Below, one piece after another: positions 1-9,156 of a DNA stretch of 64,000 bases (position 1 is the first letter of the stretch; each line of letters opens with the position of its first letter). The notes below the pieces were generated by a model, which ran no database searches, had not been told where the DNA came from, and saw only the letters and a list, made by a program, of their open reading frames with translations. This stretch comes from Enterobacter sp. C2 (GTDB taxonomy: Bacteria > Pseudomonadota > Gammaproteobacteria > Enterobacterales > Enterobacteriaceae): NCBI RefSeq assembly GCF_019880405.1, contig NZ_CP082269.1, positions 992,001 to 1,056,000 of the forward strand, given 5' to 3'. Both the position numbers and the translations under genes were made by a program.

Positions 1-389
1 TGGTAGCGCTTAAGGGTAACCTGAGCAATATTTGCCGCAGCCTGGGCGCGCGCTAAATCGCCTTTCGCGCTCTCATAGGAAGCCTGATAAGTGGCTGGAT
101 CGATTTGATAAAGCGAGACACCCGCTTCAACGTCGCTGCCCTCGGTGAAGTTACGTTTCAAAATGATGCCGCTAACCTGAGGTCTGACTTCCGCCACGCG
201 ATAAGCGCTGGTGCGGCCTGGCAGTTCAGTGGTCATCTGCAGAGGTGCGGATTTGAGTGTCACAATGCCAACTTCTGGCGCTTGCTGTGCTCCTTGTTGA
301 GCCGGTTTATCATCACATCCTGTTAGCGCTAAGCTGCCCGAAAGCATCAGAACGGCCGCCAGAGGGGTAAATCCTCTGTTTTTGTTCAT
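1..389 (-). CDS. acrA: AcrA, periplasmic adaptor of the AcrAB-TolC efflux pump (N-terminal part)
   Basis: The gene runs off the left edge, so only about the first 129 codons are present. The reverse strand reads MNKNRGFTPLAAVLML and reaches a lipobox, LTGC, with the lipidated Cys at residue 25. The conserved start of the membrane-fusion domain follows (ELPGRTSAYRVAEVRPQVSG). AcrA is a lipoprotein that bridges the inner-membrane pump AcrB and the outer-membrane channel TolC for drug and bile efflux. It is divergent from acrR across a 142-bp region holding the AcrR operator, the usual enterobacterial layout. acrB should lie just outside the window. Confidence 0.97.
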   Translation of the reverse strand, partial: MNKNRGFTPLAAVLMLSGSLALTGCDDKPAQQGAQQAPEVGIVTLKSAPLQMTTELPGRTSAYRVAEVRPQVSGIILKRNFTEGSDVEAGVSLYQIDPATYQASYESAKGDLARAQAAANIAQVTLKRY

Positions 390-479
390 AGGTAAACCTC
401 GAGTGTCCGATTTCAAATTGATCAGTGGATCAAACGCCCACAAACCCATTGCTGCGTTTATATTATCGTCATGCTATGG

Positions 480-503
480 TACATACATTCATAAATGTAT
501 GTA
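480..503. promoter_or_regulatory. AcrR operator, 24-bp palindrome
   Basis: A perfect inverted repeat has arms TACATACATT and AATGTATGTA around a 4-base centre, CATA. It lies between the divergent acrA and acrR starts. It differs from the E. coli AcrR operator only in the central bases, so it should be where AcrR represses acrAB and itself. Confidence 0.93.
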
Positions 504-531
504 AATCTGACTCCCATAAAATCACCAACAT

Positions 532-1185
532 ATGGCACGAAAAACCAAACAACAGGCTCTGGAGACGCGTCAGCATATTTTAGATGTCGCCATGCGGCTG
601 TTTTCAACGCACGGCGTCTCCAAGACGTCTCTGGCAGACATTGCGCAGGCTGCAGGTGTCACGCGTGGCGCAATCTATTGGCACTTCAAAAATAAATCAG
701 ATTTATTTGGTGAAATTTGGGAACTGTCAGAGTCCAGTATCGGCGATCTAGAGCTTGAGTATCAGGCAAAATTCCCTGACGATCCACTCTCAGTTCTGCG
801 CGAAATACTGGTCTATGTCCTTGAAGCAACCGTTGTCGAAGAGCGCCGCCGGTTAATGATGGAAATCATTTTCCATAAGTGTGAGTTTGTCGGCGAAATG
901 GCTATAGTGCAACAGGCACAGCGTAATTTATGCCTCGAAAGTTACGATCGTATTGAACAGACTCTCAGCCACTGTATTAAAGCGAAAATGCTGCCTGCTA
1001 ATTTGCTCACCCGTCGCGCAGCCATTTTGATGCGCAGCTACATCTCCGGCATTATGGAAAACTGGCTCTTCTCACCGCAAACGTTTGATCTTAAAAAGGA
1101 GGCGCGTGACTACGTTGCTATCCTGCTGGAGATGTTCCAGCTCTGTCCGACTATGCGGGCAACGCCAGGCCTGCTCAACGCCTGA
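532..1185 (+). CDS. acrR: AcrR, TetR-family repressor of acrAB
   Basis: A 217-residue TetR/AcrR regulator. Residues about 10-57 form the helix-turn-helix domain ([19 protein letters not shown]), and the rest is the all-helical ligand-binding and dimerisation domain that senses drugs and dyes. Length and sequence match E. coli AcrR (about 215 aa). The ATG at 532 follows 28 bp after the palindromic operator, which supports autoregulation. The reading frame is intact, with no stop or frameshift of the kind often selected in resistant isolates. Confidence 0.96.
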   Translation: MARKTKQQALETRQHILDVAMRLFSTHGVSKTSLADIAQAAGVTRGAIYWHFKNKSDLFGEIWELSESSIGDLELEYQAKFPDDPLSVLREILVYVLEATVVEERRRLMMEIIFHKCEFVGEMAIVQQAQRNLCLESYDRIEQTLSHCIKAKMLPANLLTRRAAILMRSYISGIMENWLFSPQTFDLKKEARDYVAILLEMFQLCPTMRATPGLLNA

Positions 1186-1318
1186 TTTTCCTTCACAATG
1201 CCAGGAAATATCCTGGAGGCTATGCGCATTGCTATGTTGTCCCAGACGGGCGTGATATTCTCTGCGCGTGGTCAGTCCCGGCCCGCTTTCCCGTAAAGAA
1301 ACCATTCATCTAAAAATT

Positions 1319-4300
1319 ATGCTGCACTCCATACGCTCGCAAAATCCGCTCTCCGCTTTTGCCATGGTGCTGGTGCTTATCGTAAGTCTGTTTACGACGG
1401 CTTCGTATGCCCGCGCCAGTACCGACCTGCCTAACCGTGCAGAGGTCCAAAGCCAGCTTGATGCACTGAATAAGCAAAAAGACCCTTCGCCGCAGGACAA
1501 ACTCGTCATTGACGATCTGACGCAAACCCTGGATACCCTCGACAAGATGGAGCGGGTCAAGCAGGAGACCACTCAGCTTCGTCAGAAGGTGGCCCAGGCA
1601 CCGGATAAGATGCGCGAGGCGACGGACGGGCTTAACGCGCTCAGCGATAAAGACAACGATGAGGAAACGCGCAAAACCCTGGCCACGCTCTCACTGCGCC
1701 AGCTGGAGTCGCGACTCTCGCAGCTGCTGGACAATCTCCAGGCCGCGCAGAACGATCTGGCGACCTACAACAGCCAGCTGGTGGCGCTGCAAACCCAGCC
1801 GGAGCGGGTGCAGAATGCCATGTACGCAGCTTCACAGCAGCTGCAGCAGATCCGTAACCGCTTAAACGGTACCGGGGCAGGCGAGGGCGCGCTGCGGCCG
1901 ACCCAGCAGACGCTGCTGCTGGCCCAGCAGGCGCTGCTGAATGCCGAGATCGACCAGCAGCGTAAAAGCCTTGAGGGCAACACGACCCTGCAGGATACCC
2001 TGCAAAAGCAGCGCGACTACGTGACGGCCAACAGCAACCGTCTGGAGCATCAGCTTCAGCTCCTGCAGGAAGCGGTTAACAGTAAGCGCCTGACGCTGAC
2101 GGAAAAAACCGCCCAGGAGGCCGTCACACCGGACGAAACCGCGCGTATTCAGGCCAATCCGCTGGTGAAACAGGAGCTGGAGCTCAATCACCAGCTCAGC
2201 CAGCGGCTGATCAACGCCACGGAAAACGGCAACGCGCTGGTTCAGCAGAATATCAAAGTTAAAAACTGGCTCGATCGCGCCCTGCAGTCCGAACGCAATA
2301 TTAAAGAGCAGATCTCGGTGCTGAAGGGGAGTCTGCTGCTGTCGCGCATTCTCTACCAGCAGCAGCAGACGCTGCCCTCCGCCGACGAGCTGGCGGATAT
2401 GACCAACCGCATCGCCGACCTGCGTCTTGAGCAGTTTGAGATTAACCAGCAGCGTGATGCCCTGTTCCAGAGCGACGCCTTCGTCAGCAAGCTGGAGGAA
2501 GGGCACGCCAGCGAGGTAAACGATGAGGTGCACGATGCGCTGCTGCAGGTCGTTGATATGCGCCGCGAGCTGCTCGATCAGCTCAATAAGCAGCTTGGCA
2601 ACCAGCTGATGATGGCCATCAACCTGCAGGTTAACCAGCAGCAGCTGATGAGCGTGTCGACGAGCTTACAAGAGGTGCTGACCCAGCAGATCTTCTGGGT
2701 GAACAGCAACAAACCGATGGACTGGGAGTGGATTAAAGCCTTCCCGCAGGCGGTGAAAGAGCAGTTCCGCACCATGAAAGTCACCGTGAACTGGGAGAAA
2801 GCCTGGCCTGCGGTAGCCATTGCGTTTCTGGCCGGGCTGCCGCTGCTGCTGATCGCGGGCCTGATCCGCTGGCGTCTGGGCTGGCTGAAGCAGTACCAGG
2901 CTCGCCTGGCGGACGAGGTGGGCCAGCTGCGTAACGACAGTCAGGGGCACACGCCGAAGGCGATCCTCATCGACCTGATCCGCGCCCTGCCGGTCTGTCT
3001 ACTGATCCTGGCGGCAGGTCTGATCCTGCTCACCATGCAGCTTAATATCAGCGAGCTGCTATGGGCCTTCAGTAAAAAGCTGGCGCTCTTCTGGCTGGTA
3101 TTCGGCCTGTGCTGGAAGGTGTTGGAGAAAAACGGCGTTGCGGTCACCCACTTCTCTATGCCTGCGGAGCTGACCAGCCACTGGCGTCGTCAGATCGTCC
3201 GCGTCAGTCTGGCGCTGCTGCCGCTGCACTTCTGGTCGGTGGTCTCCGAGCTGTCGCCGCTGCATCTGATGGATGACGTCACCGGGCAGATTGTGATCCT
3301 CCTGAATCTGCTGGTCATAAGCATTCTGGTGTGGCCGATGTGCCGCGACAGCTGGCGCGATAAGGAGTCCCATGCCCTGCGCCTGTTGACCGTGACGGTC
3401 CTCTCTATTGTGCCGGTGGCGCTGATGGTGCTGACGGCGACCGGCTACTTCTACACCACGCTGCGCCTCTCCGGCCGCTGGATTGAGACCGTCTATCTGG
3501 TGATTATGTGGAACCTGCTCTACCAGACGGTGCTGCGTGGGCTGAGCGTGGCGGCGCGACGCATCGCCTACCGCCGTGCGCTTGCCCGTCGGCAGAACCT
3601 GGTGAAAGAGGGGGCAGAGGGCGCGGAGCCGCAGGAGGAGCCGACCATCGCCCTTGAGCAGGTTAACCAGCAGACGCTGCGTATTACCATGCTGGTGATG
3701 GTGGCGCTGTTTGGCGTCGTCTTCTGGGCAATATGGTCCGATCTGATCACCGTGTTTGCTTACCTCGACAGCATTACGCTCTGGCACTACAACGGCGTGG
3801 AGGCGGGGGCCAGCGTGGTGAAAAGCGTCACCATGGGCAGCCTGCTGTTTGCGCTTATCGCGGCGATGGTAGCCTGGGCGCTGATCCGCAACCTGCCGGG
3901 GCTGCTGGAGGTGCTGGTACTCTCGCGCCTGAAGATGCGCCAGGGGGCGTCCTACGCGATCACCACCATTCTCAACTATGTGATTATTGCTGTCGGGGCC
4001 ATGACGGTGTTCGGTTCGCTGGGCGTCTCGTGGGATAAACTCCAGTGGCTGGCGGCAGCGCTGTCGGTCGGTCTTGGTTTTGGCCTGCAGGAGATATTCG
4101 GTAACTTCGTCGCCGGTATTATCATCCTGTTTGAACGTCCGGTACGCATCGGCGATACGGTAACCATCGGTACCTTCTCAGGGACGGTGAACAAGATCCG
4201 TATCCGCGCCACCACCATTACTGACTTTGACCGCAAAGAGGTGATCATTCCGAACAAAGCCTTTGTGACCGAGCGCCTGATCAACTGGTCGCTCTCCGAT

Positions 4301-4669
4301 ACCATTACCCGCGTGGTAGTGCGTCTTGGGGTGGCCTATGGATCCGATCTTGATAAGGTGAAAGCGGTGCTGCTGAAGGCGGCGATGGATCATCCGAAGG
4401 TAATGCACGATCCGGAGCCGGCGGTCTTCTTTACGACCTTTGGCCCGAGCACGCTGGATCACGAGCTGCGCCTCTACGTGCGTGAGCTGCGCGATCGCAG
4501 CTACACGGTAGATGAACTGAACCGCACCATCGATCGGCTATGCCGCGAGAACGGCATCAACATTGCGTTTAATCAGCTGGAAGTGCATCTGCGCAATGCC
4601 AAGGGTGAAGAGCTGACTGAGGTAAAACGCGATCTGAGTGACGACAATGGCGCGCCTTCTATCGCCTGA
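1319..4669 (+). CDS. mscK: MscK (KefA), potassium-dependent mechanosensitive channel
   Basis: A large inner-membrane mechanosensitive channel that releases solutes on hypo-osmotic shock; its gating depends on external K+. A signal peptide (ending ...SYARA) is followed by a long periplasmic coiled-coil domain rich in Gln and Leu (residues about 30-480), about ten membrane segments, and a C-terminal MscS domain. The pore-lining stretch GLGFGLQEIFGNF and the FERPVRIGDTVTIG beta domain are clear. The frame stays open to a GTG at 1268, but the ATG at 1319 gives 1116 aa, close to the 1120 aa of E. coli, with the signal peptide at the N-terminus, so I prefer it. Neither start has a strong ribosome-binding site. 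Confidence 0.95.
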   Translation: MLHSIRSQNPLSAFAMVLVLIVSLFTTASYARASTDLPNRAEVQSQLDALNKQKDPSPQDKLVIDDLTQTLDTLDKMERVKQETTQLRQKVAQAPDKMREATDGLNALSDKDNDEETRKTLATLSLRQLESRLSQLLDNLQAAQNDLATYNSQLVALQTQPERVQNAMYAASQQLQQIRNRLNGTGAGEGALRPTQQTLLLAQQALLNAEIDQQRKSLEGNTTLQDTLQKQRDYVTANSNRLEHQLQLLQEAVNSKRLTLTEKTAQEAVTPDETARIQANPLVKQELELNHQLSQRLINATENGNALVQQNIKVKNWLDRALQSERNIKEQISVLKGSLLLSRILYQQQQTLPSADELADMTNRIADLRLEQFEINQQRDALFQSDAFVSKLEEGHASEVNDEVHDALLQVVDMRRELLDQLNKQLGNQLMMAINLQVNQQQLMSVSTSLQEVLTQQIFWVNSNKPMDWEWIKAFPQAVKEQFRTMKVTVNWEKAWPAVAIAFLAGLPLLLIAGLIRWRLGWLKQYQARLADEVGQLRNDSQGHTPKAILIDLIRALPVCLLILAAGLILLTMQLNISELLWAFSKKLALFWLVFGLCWKVLEKNGVAVTHFSMPAELTSHWRRQIVRVSLALLPLHFWSVVSELSPLHLMDDVTGQIVILLNLLVISILVWPMCRDSWRDKESHALRLLTVTVLSIVPVALMVLTATGYFYTTLRLSGRWIETVYLVIMWNLLYQTVLRGLSVAARRIAYRRALARRQNLVKEGAEGAEPQEEPTIALEQVNQQTLRITMLVMVALFGVVFWAIWSDLITVFAYLDSITLWHYNGVEAGASVVKSVTMGSLLFALIAAMVAWALIRNLPGLLEVLVLSRLKMRQGASYAITTILNYVIIAVGAMTVFGSLGVSWDKLQWLAAALSVGLGFGLQEIFGNFVAGIIILFERPVRIGDTVTIGTFSGTVNKIRIRATTITDFDRKEVIIPNKAFVTERLINWSLSDTITRVVVRLGVAYGSDLDKVKAVLLKAAMDHPKVMHDPEPAVFFTTFGPSTLDHELRLYVRELRDRSYTVDELNRTIDRLCRENGINIAFNQLEVHLRNAKGEELTEVKRDLSDDNGAPSIA

Positions 4670-4675
4670 TCGGTT

Positions 4676-4834
4676 TTAAGAGCGCGTATCCTGCAGCGGG
4701 ACTTTTTTCTCAAAGTCCCGCTTTACTATCTCCAGCGCTTTCAGCACGGTTTCCGGCGCAATGGCGTGCTCTTCCAGCAGCATAATCAGATCCACTGCCA
4801 GCTTGACCTCTTCCGGCGCATTTTCCAGCGACAT
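4676..4834 (-). CDS. rsmS: RsmS/YbaM, small primosome-linked protein
   Basis: A 52-residue ORF on the reverse strand, [20 protein letters not shown]..., ends in TAA. It matches E. coli YbaM (RsmS, 53 aa), the small gene between mscK and priC; rsmS is genetically tied to priC and replication-fork restart. It lies 18 bp downstream of priC on the same strand, so the two are probably cotranscribed. Its 3' end is 6 bp from the mscK stop (convergent). The last third carries a strong hairpin, described separately. Confidence 0.88.
   Translation of the reverse strand: MSLENAPEEVKLAVDLIMLLEEHAIAPETVLKALEIVKRDFEKKVPLQDTRS
4695..4722. terminator. Hairpin inside rsmS, possible mscK terminator
   Basis: An 11-bp perfect stem (AGCGGGACTTT / AAAGTCCCGCT) has a 6-base loop and lies 26 bp after the mscK stop, inside the convergent rsmS coding sequence. 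Only a short T stretch follows on the plus strand. It could end mscK transcription while also being translated as part of RsmS. Termination is inferred. Confidence 0.45.
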
Positions 4835-4852
4835 ATTCACTCCTGTTATTCC

Positions 4853-5380
4853 CTATCGTGTTAACCGGGCCAGTACGTTCTCAATCCGCGCCAGCGCGCT
4901 GCGACAGCGTGCCAGACGACCTTCCAGCGCCACGACGTCGCGCTGTAGCGTTTGCTGCTCTTCAAAACCGGTGGCTCTGGCGAGCAGCAGCTCGCGCGCC
5001 CGTTTCATCTCCTGCAGGCGGCGCTCGTACTGCTGATGCTGTAGCCGCTTGCGCTGCCATTTGGTCACCCCCGGCGAGGCGCTGTCCCACTCCCGTAGCG
5101 ACCAGGTAGCCGTTTCCCGGGTAAGGGCGGCAAGCTGTGACGAGAGATGTTCCGCCAGCCAGGCCACCTGCGGCAGCTGTCCGGCATCCACTGCGTGGCG
5201 CAACGCAGCGAGATTATGGTCAACCTCGTCCAGACAGGCACGCATTAACGTGCTGCGGGTTTGAAACAGATGGCGATCAAAGCGTGCGCTGACGGTAGCG
5301 TGGTGTGCCAGCGGTGCGGCCCGCTCACGCAGGGAAGCGAGCTGTTTTTCCAGTGAATCTAAAAGCAAAGCCGTTTTCAA
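4853..5380 (-). CDS. priC: PriC, primosomal replication protein N''
   Basis: PriC restarts stalled forks by loading DnaB onto DNA with a leading-strand gap. It is a helical, basic protein; the central SLREWDSASPG and terminal ENVLARLTR stretches match the family. An ATG at 5401 would give 182 aa. A TTG at 5380 gives 175 aa, the E. coli length, begins LKTALLLDSLEKQ as E. coli does (MKTALLLEKLEGQ), and has a ribosome-binding site GGGGAGAG just upstream. I therefore choose the TTG start. rsmS follows on the same strand. Confidence 0.92.
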   Translation of the reverse strand: MKTALLLDSLEKQLASLRERAAPLAHHATVSARFDRHLFQTRSTLMRACLDEVDHNLAALRHAVDAGQLPQVAWLAEHLSSQLAALTRETATWSLREWDSASPGVTKWQRKRLQHQQYERRLQEMKRARELLLARATGFEEQQTLQRDVVALEGRLARCRSALARIENVLARLTR

Positions 5381-5446
5381 CAATCTCTCCCCTGTATTCA
5401 TCAGGGCTATGCTACATTAGCCAAAAAGCCCGATAACGATCCTATT

Positions 5447-5836
5447 ATGCAACGTACTCTGTTAATTATCATCGGCTGGCTGGCGGTTGCGCTCGGCACG
5501 CTCGGGGTGGTGCTGCCGGTGTTGCCCACCACGCCCTTTATTCTGTTAGCCGCCTGGTGTTTCGCCCGATCCTCTCCCCGTTTTCACGCCTGGCTGCTCT
5601 ACCGCTCCTGGTTTGGCAGCTATCTTCGCCACTGGCAGCAGTACCGTGCGATGCCCCCCGGCGCAAAACCCCGGGCCATCGCGATTATCCTCCTGACGTT
5701 CGCAATTTCACTCTGGCTGGTTAAGCTGCTGTGGGTCCGTTTTCTGCTGCTGGCGATCCTCGCCTGCTTGCTGATATTTATGTGGCGCATCCCGGTGGTT
5801 GCAAAGGGCGTTGATGAAAAGCAACAAAAGCAGTAA
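5447..5836 (+). CDS. ybaN: YbaN, DUF454 inner-membrane protein
   Basis: A 129-residue hydrophobic protein of the DUF454 family. An N-terminal membrane hairpin is broken by the family signature GVVLPVLPTTPFILLAAWCFARSSPRF, which is spread over residues about 20-46. Two further membrane segments lie near residues 80-110. The function is unknown. Position and length match E. coli ybaN, divergent from priC with a 66-bp gap. Confidence 0.9.
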   Translation: MQRTLLIIIGWLAVALGTLGVVLPVLPTTPFILLAAWCFARSSPRFHAWLLYRSWFGSYLRHWQQYRAMPPGAKPRAIAIILLTFAISLWLVKLLWVRFLLLAILACLLIFMWRIPVVAKGVDEKQQKQ

Positions 5837-5986
5837 AGCGCACTCAAGCTTATTGCATTTGTCCCGTTCTGCCAGTACATTCGACCGTTTTCGAGCACGG
5901 GCACCTTTGGTTAAATGTTAAACAATAGTTACATTAACCGCCAAAGCGTGCAGTGAGTATGACCGTTTCTAGCAGGCAAAAAATCC

Positions 5987-6538
5987 ATGACAGCAACTGC
6001 GCAGCAGCTTGAGTATTTAAAAGACAGCATTAAAAGCATTCAGGACTATCCGAAACCGGGGATCCTGTTCCGGGATGTCACCAGTTTGCTGGAAGATCCG
6101 AAAGCGTATGCTCTCAGCATTGAACTGCTGGTCGCGCGTTTCAAAGACGCAGGCATTACCAAAGTCGTCGGTACCGAAGCCCGTGGCTTCCTGTTTGGCG
6201 CGCCGGTCGCCCTGGCGCTGGGCGTTGGCTTTGTGCCGGTGCGTAAGCCGCGCAAGCTGCCGCGTGAAACCATCGCCGAGAGCTATGAGCTGGAGTACGG
6301 CACCGACCAGTTAGAGATCCACGTTGATGCCATCAAGCCGGGCGATAAAGTGCTGGTGGTTGACGATCTGCTGGCGACCGGCGGCACCATTGAAGCCACC
6401 GTTAAGCTCATCCGCCGCCTGGGCGGAGAGGTGACCGACGCGGCCTTTATTATCAATCTGTTTGATATCGGTGGCGAAGAGCGTCTGGCGAAGCAGGGCA
6501 TCACCTGTTACAGCCTGGTGCCGTTCCCCGGCCACTGA
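5987..6538 (+). CDS. apt: Adenine phosphoribosyltransferase
   Basis: Cytoplasmic purine salvage: adenine plus PRPP gives AMP. The 183-residue protein has the N-terminal [13 protein letters not shown] stretch that contacts adenine and the PRPP-binding loop [13 protein letters not shown] near residues 123-135. Length matches E. coli Apt. It stands ahead of dnaX in the conserved apt-dnaX-ybaB-recR order, with a 94-bp gap to dnaX. Confidence 0.97.
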   Translation: MTATAQQLEYLKDSIKSIQDYPKPGILFRDVTSLLEDPKAYALSIELLVARFKDAGITKVVGTEARGFLFGAPVALALGVGFVPVRKPRKLPRETIAESYELEYGTDQLEIHVDAIKPGDKVLVVDDLLATGGTIEATVKLIRRLGGEVTDAAFIINLFDIGGEERLAKQGITCYSLVPFPGH

Positions 6539-6632
6539 TTGCCATCCGTCAGTACACAGTCTCGCTGTTAGGGCGAGGCTGTGATAGCATTGCCCCTCGT
6601 ATATCCACCTTCCAGCGTTCCAGAGCCTGCCC

Positions 6633-8561
6633 ATGAGTTATCAGGTCTTAGCCCGTAAGTGGCGACCACAAACTTTTGCTGACGTCGTCGGTCAGGAGCA
6701 TGTGCTGACTGCACTGGCGAACGGCTTATCGTTAGGACGCATTCATCATGCGTATCTCTTTTCCGGCACCCGCGGCGTCGGAAAGACCTCTATTGCCCGT
6801 TTGCTGGCGAAGGGGCTGAACTGCGAGACCGGCATCACTGCAACGCCGTGCGGCGTGTGTGACAACTGTCGCGAAATCGAGCAGGGGCGCTTTGTCGATC
6901 TGATTGAGATCGATGCCGCCTCGCGTACCAAAGTTGAAGATACCCGCGATCTGCTGGATAACGTCCAGTACGCGCCAGCCCGTGGCCGCTTTAAAGTCTA
7001 CCTGATAGACGAAGTGCATATGCTGTCGCGCCACAGCTTCAACGCCCTGCTGAAGACCCTTGAAGAGCCGCCGGCGCACGTCAAGTTCCTGCTGGCAACT
7101 ACCGATCCGCAGAAGCTGCCGGTGACGATCCTCTCCCGCTGCCTGCAGTTTCATCTTAAGGCGCTGGACGTGGAGCAGATCCGCCAGCAGCTTGAGCACA
7201 TTCTCGACGAAGAGAAGATCCACCACGAACCGCGCGCCCTGCAGCTGCTGGCCCGCGCGGCTGACGGCAGCCTGCGTGACGCCCTCAGCCTGACCGATCA
7301 GGCGATTGCCAGCGGCGACGGTCAGCTTACTGCCCAGGCGGTGAGCCAGATGCTCGGCACGCTGGATGACGACCAGGCGCTATCGCTGATTGAGGCGCTG
7401 ATAGAGGCCAACGGCGAACGGGTGATGGCGCTGGTTAACGAGGCTGCGGCTCGCGGCGTGGAGTGGGAGGCGCTGCTGGTTGAGATGCAGACCCTGCTGC
7501 ACCGCATCGCGATGGTACAGCTCTCGCCCTCCGCGCTCGGCAGCGATATGGCGGCTATCGAGCAGCGCCTGCGCGAGCTGGCGCGTACCGTGCCGCCGGG
7601 CGACGTCCAGCTCTACTACCAGACGATGCTGATTGGTCGCAAAGAGCTGCCGTTTGCCCCGGACAGGCGGATGGGCATTGAGATGACCCTGCTGCGTGCG
7701 CTGGCGTTCCATCCGCGTATGCCGCTGCCGGAGCCGAGCGTGCCGGCCCAGGATTTCTCCCCCGTGGCACCCACGGCGGTGCTAACGCCGGATCAGGTGC
7801 CGCCATCGCCGCCCCCTGCTGCGCCGCGTAGCGATGCGCCGCTGTCGGACACCACCAGCCAGGTGCTGGCCGCCCGCAGTCAGCTGCAGCGTGCTCAGGG
7901 AGCGACCAAAGCAAAAAAGAGTGAACCGGCAGCGGCAACCCGCACGCGGCCGGTGAATAACGCTGCGCTTGAGCGGCTGGCATCGGTCACCGAGCGCATC
8001 CAGACGCGCCCGGCCGCCGCCGTCCAGGAGCAAGCGCCGGTAAAAAAAGAGGCCTACCGCTGGAAGACCACCCTGGTTACCGAAGAGGTGAAAGAGGTGG
8101 TCGCCACGCCGAAGGCGCTGAAGAAAGCCCTTGAGCATGAGCGGACGCCGGAGCTGGCGCAAAAGCTCGCCGAAGAGGCCATCGCCCGCGATCCGTGGGC
8201 GGCAGAGGTCAGTCGGCTTAGCCTGCCTAAACTGGTTGAACAGGTGGCGCTTAACGCATGGAAAGAGCAGGAGGGGAGCCGTATCTGCCTGCACCTGCGC
8301 ACTACCCAGCGGCATCTTAACTCCCCCGGTACGCTAAAAGTTTTAGGTGAGGCACTTAACACCCTGTACGGTTCAGCGGTTGAAGTGTCTATCATTGAAG
8401 ATGATAATCCCGCGATGCGCACTCCGTTGGAGTGGCGTCAGGCGATTTACGAAGAGATGCTTGCGCAGGCGCGCGAGTCGATTATTGCGGATAGCAACAT
8501 CCAGACTCTGCAACGGTTTTTCGATGCCGATCTGGATGAAGAGAGCATTCGCCCTATTTGA
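6633..8561 (+). CDS. dnaX: DNA polymerase III tau/gamma subunit
   Basis: Clamp-loader ATPase of the replicative polymerase. The 642-residue tau form has Walker A GTRGVGKTS near residue 45, a four-Cys zinc module (C-x8-C-x2-C-x2-C) near residues 64-79, the Walker B-like DEVH, and sensor LSRC. A Pro/Ala-rich linker starts near residue 365, and the C-terminal tau region binds DnaB and the polymerase core. A programmed -1 frameshift at codons 428-429 would give a gamma form of 430 residues. It is transcribed with ybaB and, before the insertion, with recR. Confidence 0.97.
   Translation: MSYQVLARKWRPQTFADVVGQEHVLTALANGLSLGRIHHAYLFSGTRGVGKTSIARLLAKGLNCETGITATPCGVCDNCREIEQGRFVDLIEIDAASRTKVEDTRDLLDNVQYAPARGRFKVYLIDEVHMLSRHSFNALLKTLEEPPAHVKFLLATTDPQKLPVTILSRCLQFHLKALDVEQIRQQLEHILDEEKIHHEPRALQLLARAADGSLRDALSLTDQAIASGDGQLTAQAVSQMLGTLDDDQALSLIEALIEANGERVMALVNEAAARGVEWEALLVEMQTLLHRIAMVQLSPSALGSDMAAIEQRLRELARTVPPGDVQLYYQTMLIGRKELPFAPDRRMGIEMTLLRALAFHPRMPLPEPSVPAQDFSPVAPTAVLTPDQVPPSPPPAAPRSDAPLSDTTSQVLAARSQLQRAQGATKAKKSEPAAATRTRPVNNAALERLASVTERIQTRPAAAVQEQAPVKKEAYRWKTTLVTEEVKEVVATPKALKKALEHERTPELAQKLAEEAIARDPWAAEVSRLSLPKLVEQVALNAWKEQEGSRICLHLRTTQRHLNSPGTLKVLGEALNTLYGSAVEVSIIEDDNPAMRTPLEWRQAIYEEMLAQARESIIADSNIQTLQRFFDADLDEESIRPI
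7897..7954 (+). promoter_or_regulatory. dnaX programmed -1 frameshift signal
   Basis: All three parts of the E. coli signal are present. A Shine-Dalgarno-like AGGGAG (7897-7902) lies exactly 10 nt before the slippery heptamer A AAA AAG (7913-7919). A stem of ACCGGC (7925-7930) with GCCGGT (7949-7954) follows. After a -1 slip the next codons are GAG TGA (stop at 7922-7924), so gamma gains one Glu and ends. Confidence 0.93.
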
Positions 8562-8591
8562 TCGTAAGTTTGACTTACGATTGTCATTTTT
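8561..8591 (+). terminator. Hairpin between dnaX and ybaB
   Basis: Stem ATCGTAAG (8561-8568) pairs with CTTACGAT (8574-8581) across the loop TTTGA, and a TGTCATTTTT tail follows. It sits directly at the dnaX stop and may act as an attenuator or partial terminator upstream of ybaB. Confidence 0.5.
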
Positions 8592-8602
8592 AACGTGAAT
8601 GA

Positions 8603-8949
<347 letters not shown>

Positions 8950-8973
8950 GCTTTGCGCAGTTAGCCATTATCA

Positions 8974-9034
8974 GCGCTACGCGATCTTAAAAAGATCCTG
9001 TCAGCCAGACAGGAGTTAAGAGTGAGCGTAGCGC
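8974..9034. repeat. 61-nt imperfect inverted repeat left of higBA
   Basis: Outer arms GCGCTACGC (8974-8982) and GCGTAGCGC (9026-9034) pair perfectly. An inner arm TCTTAA pairs with TTAAGA, and a terminal stem CCTGTC (8997-9002) pairs with GACAGG (9008-9013) around AGCCA. Together they form one long interrupted hairpin. It could be a terminator for dnaX-ybaB, a folded RNA or a mobility remnant; I cannot tell which. Confidence 0.6.
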
Positions 9035-9102
9035 ATCTTAAGTGAATTAAAATCAGCCAGTTTTAACTACCCTACCTCCACTCATTTCCGTTGTTCCTTT
9101 AG

Positions 9103-9145
9103 TCCCATAATGGGATAAAATTTGCTAAAGTCCCATGATGGGACT
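9103..9145. promoter_or_regulatory. Paired dyad operators of higBA
   Basis: Two palindromes share the core TCCCAT-N-ATGGGA. One is 13 bp (9103-9115); the other is 17 bp, AGTCCCATGATGGGACT (9129-9145). Their centres are 28 bp apart, and the second ends 11 bp before higB. They overlap a possible -10 (TAAAAT, 9116-9121). Their form and place fit autorepression by the HigA antitoxin or HigBA complex. Confidence 0.7.
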
Positions 9146-9156
9146 AAAGTGGTGCT

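Noticed and set aside
1862-2533. A 223-codon open frame antisense to mscK
   Set aside because: It mirrors the Gln/Leu-rich coiled-coil codons of mscK, has no family resemblance and no ribosome-binding site.
3059-3787. A 242-codon reverse frame in mscK, and similar long frames opposite dnaX, htpG, copA and cysS
   Set aside because: All are complements of well-conserved genes in high-GC DNA and have His/Arg/Gln-rich composition typical of shadow frames.
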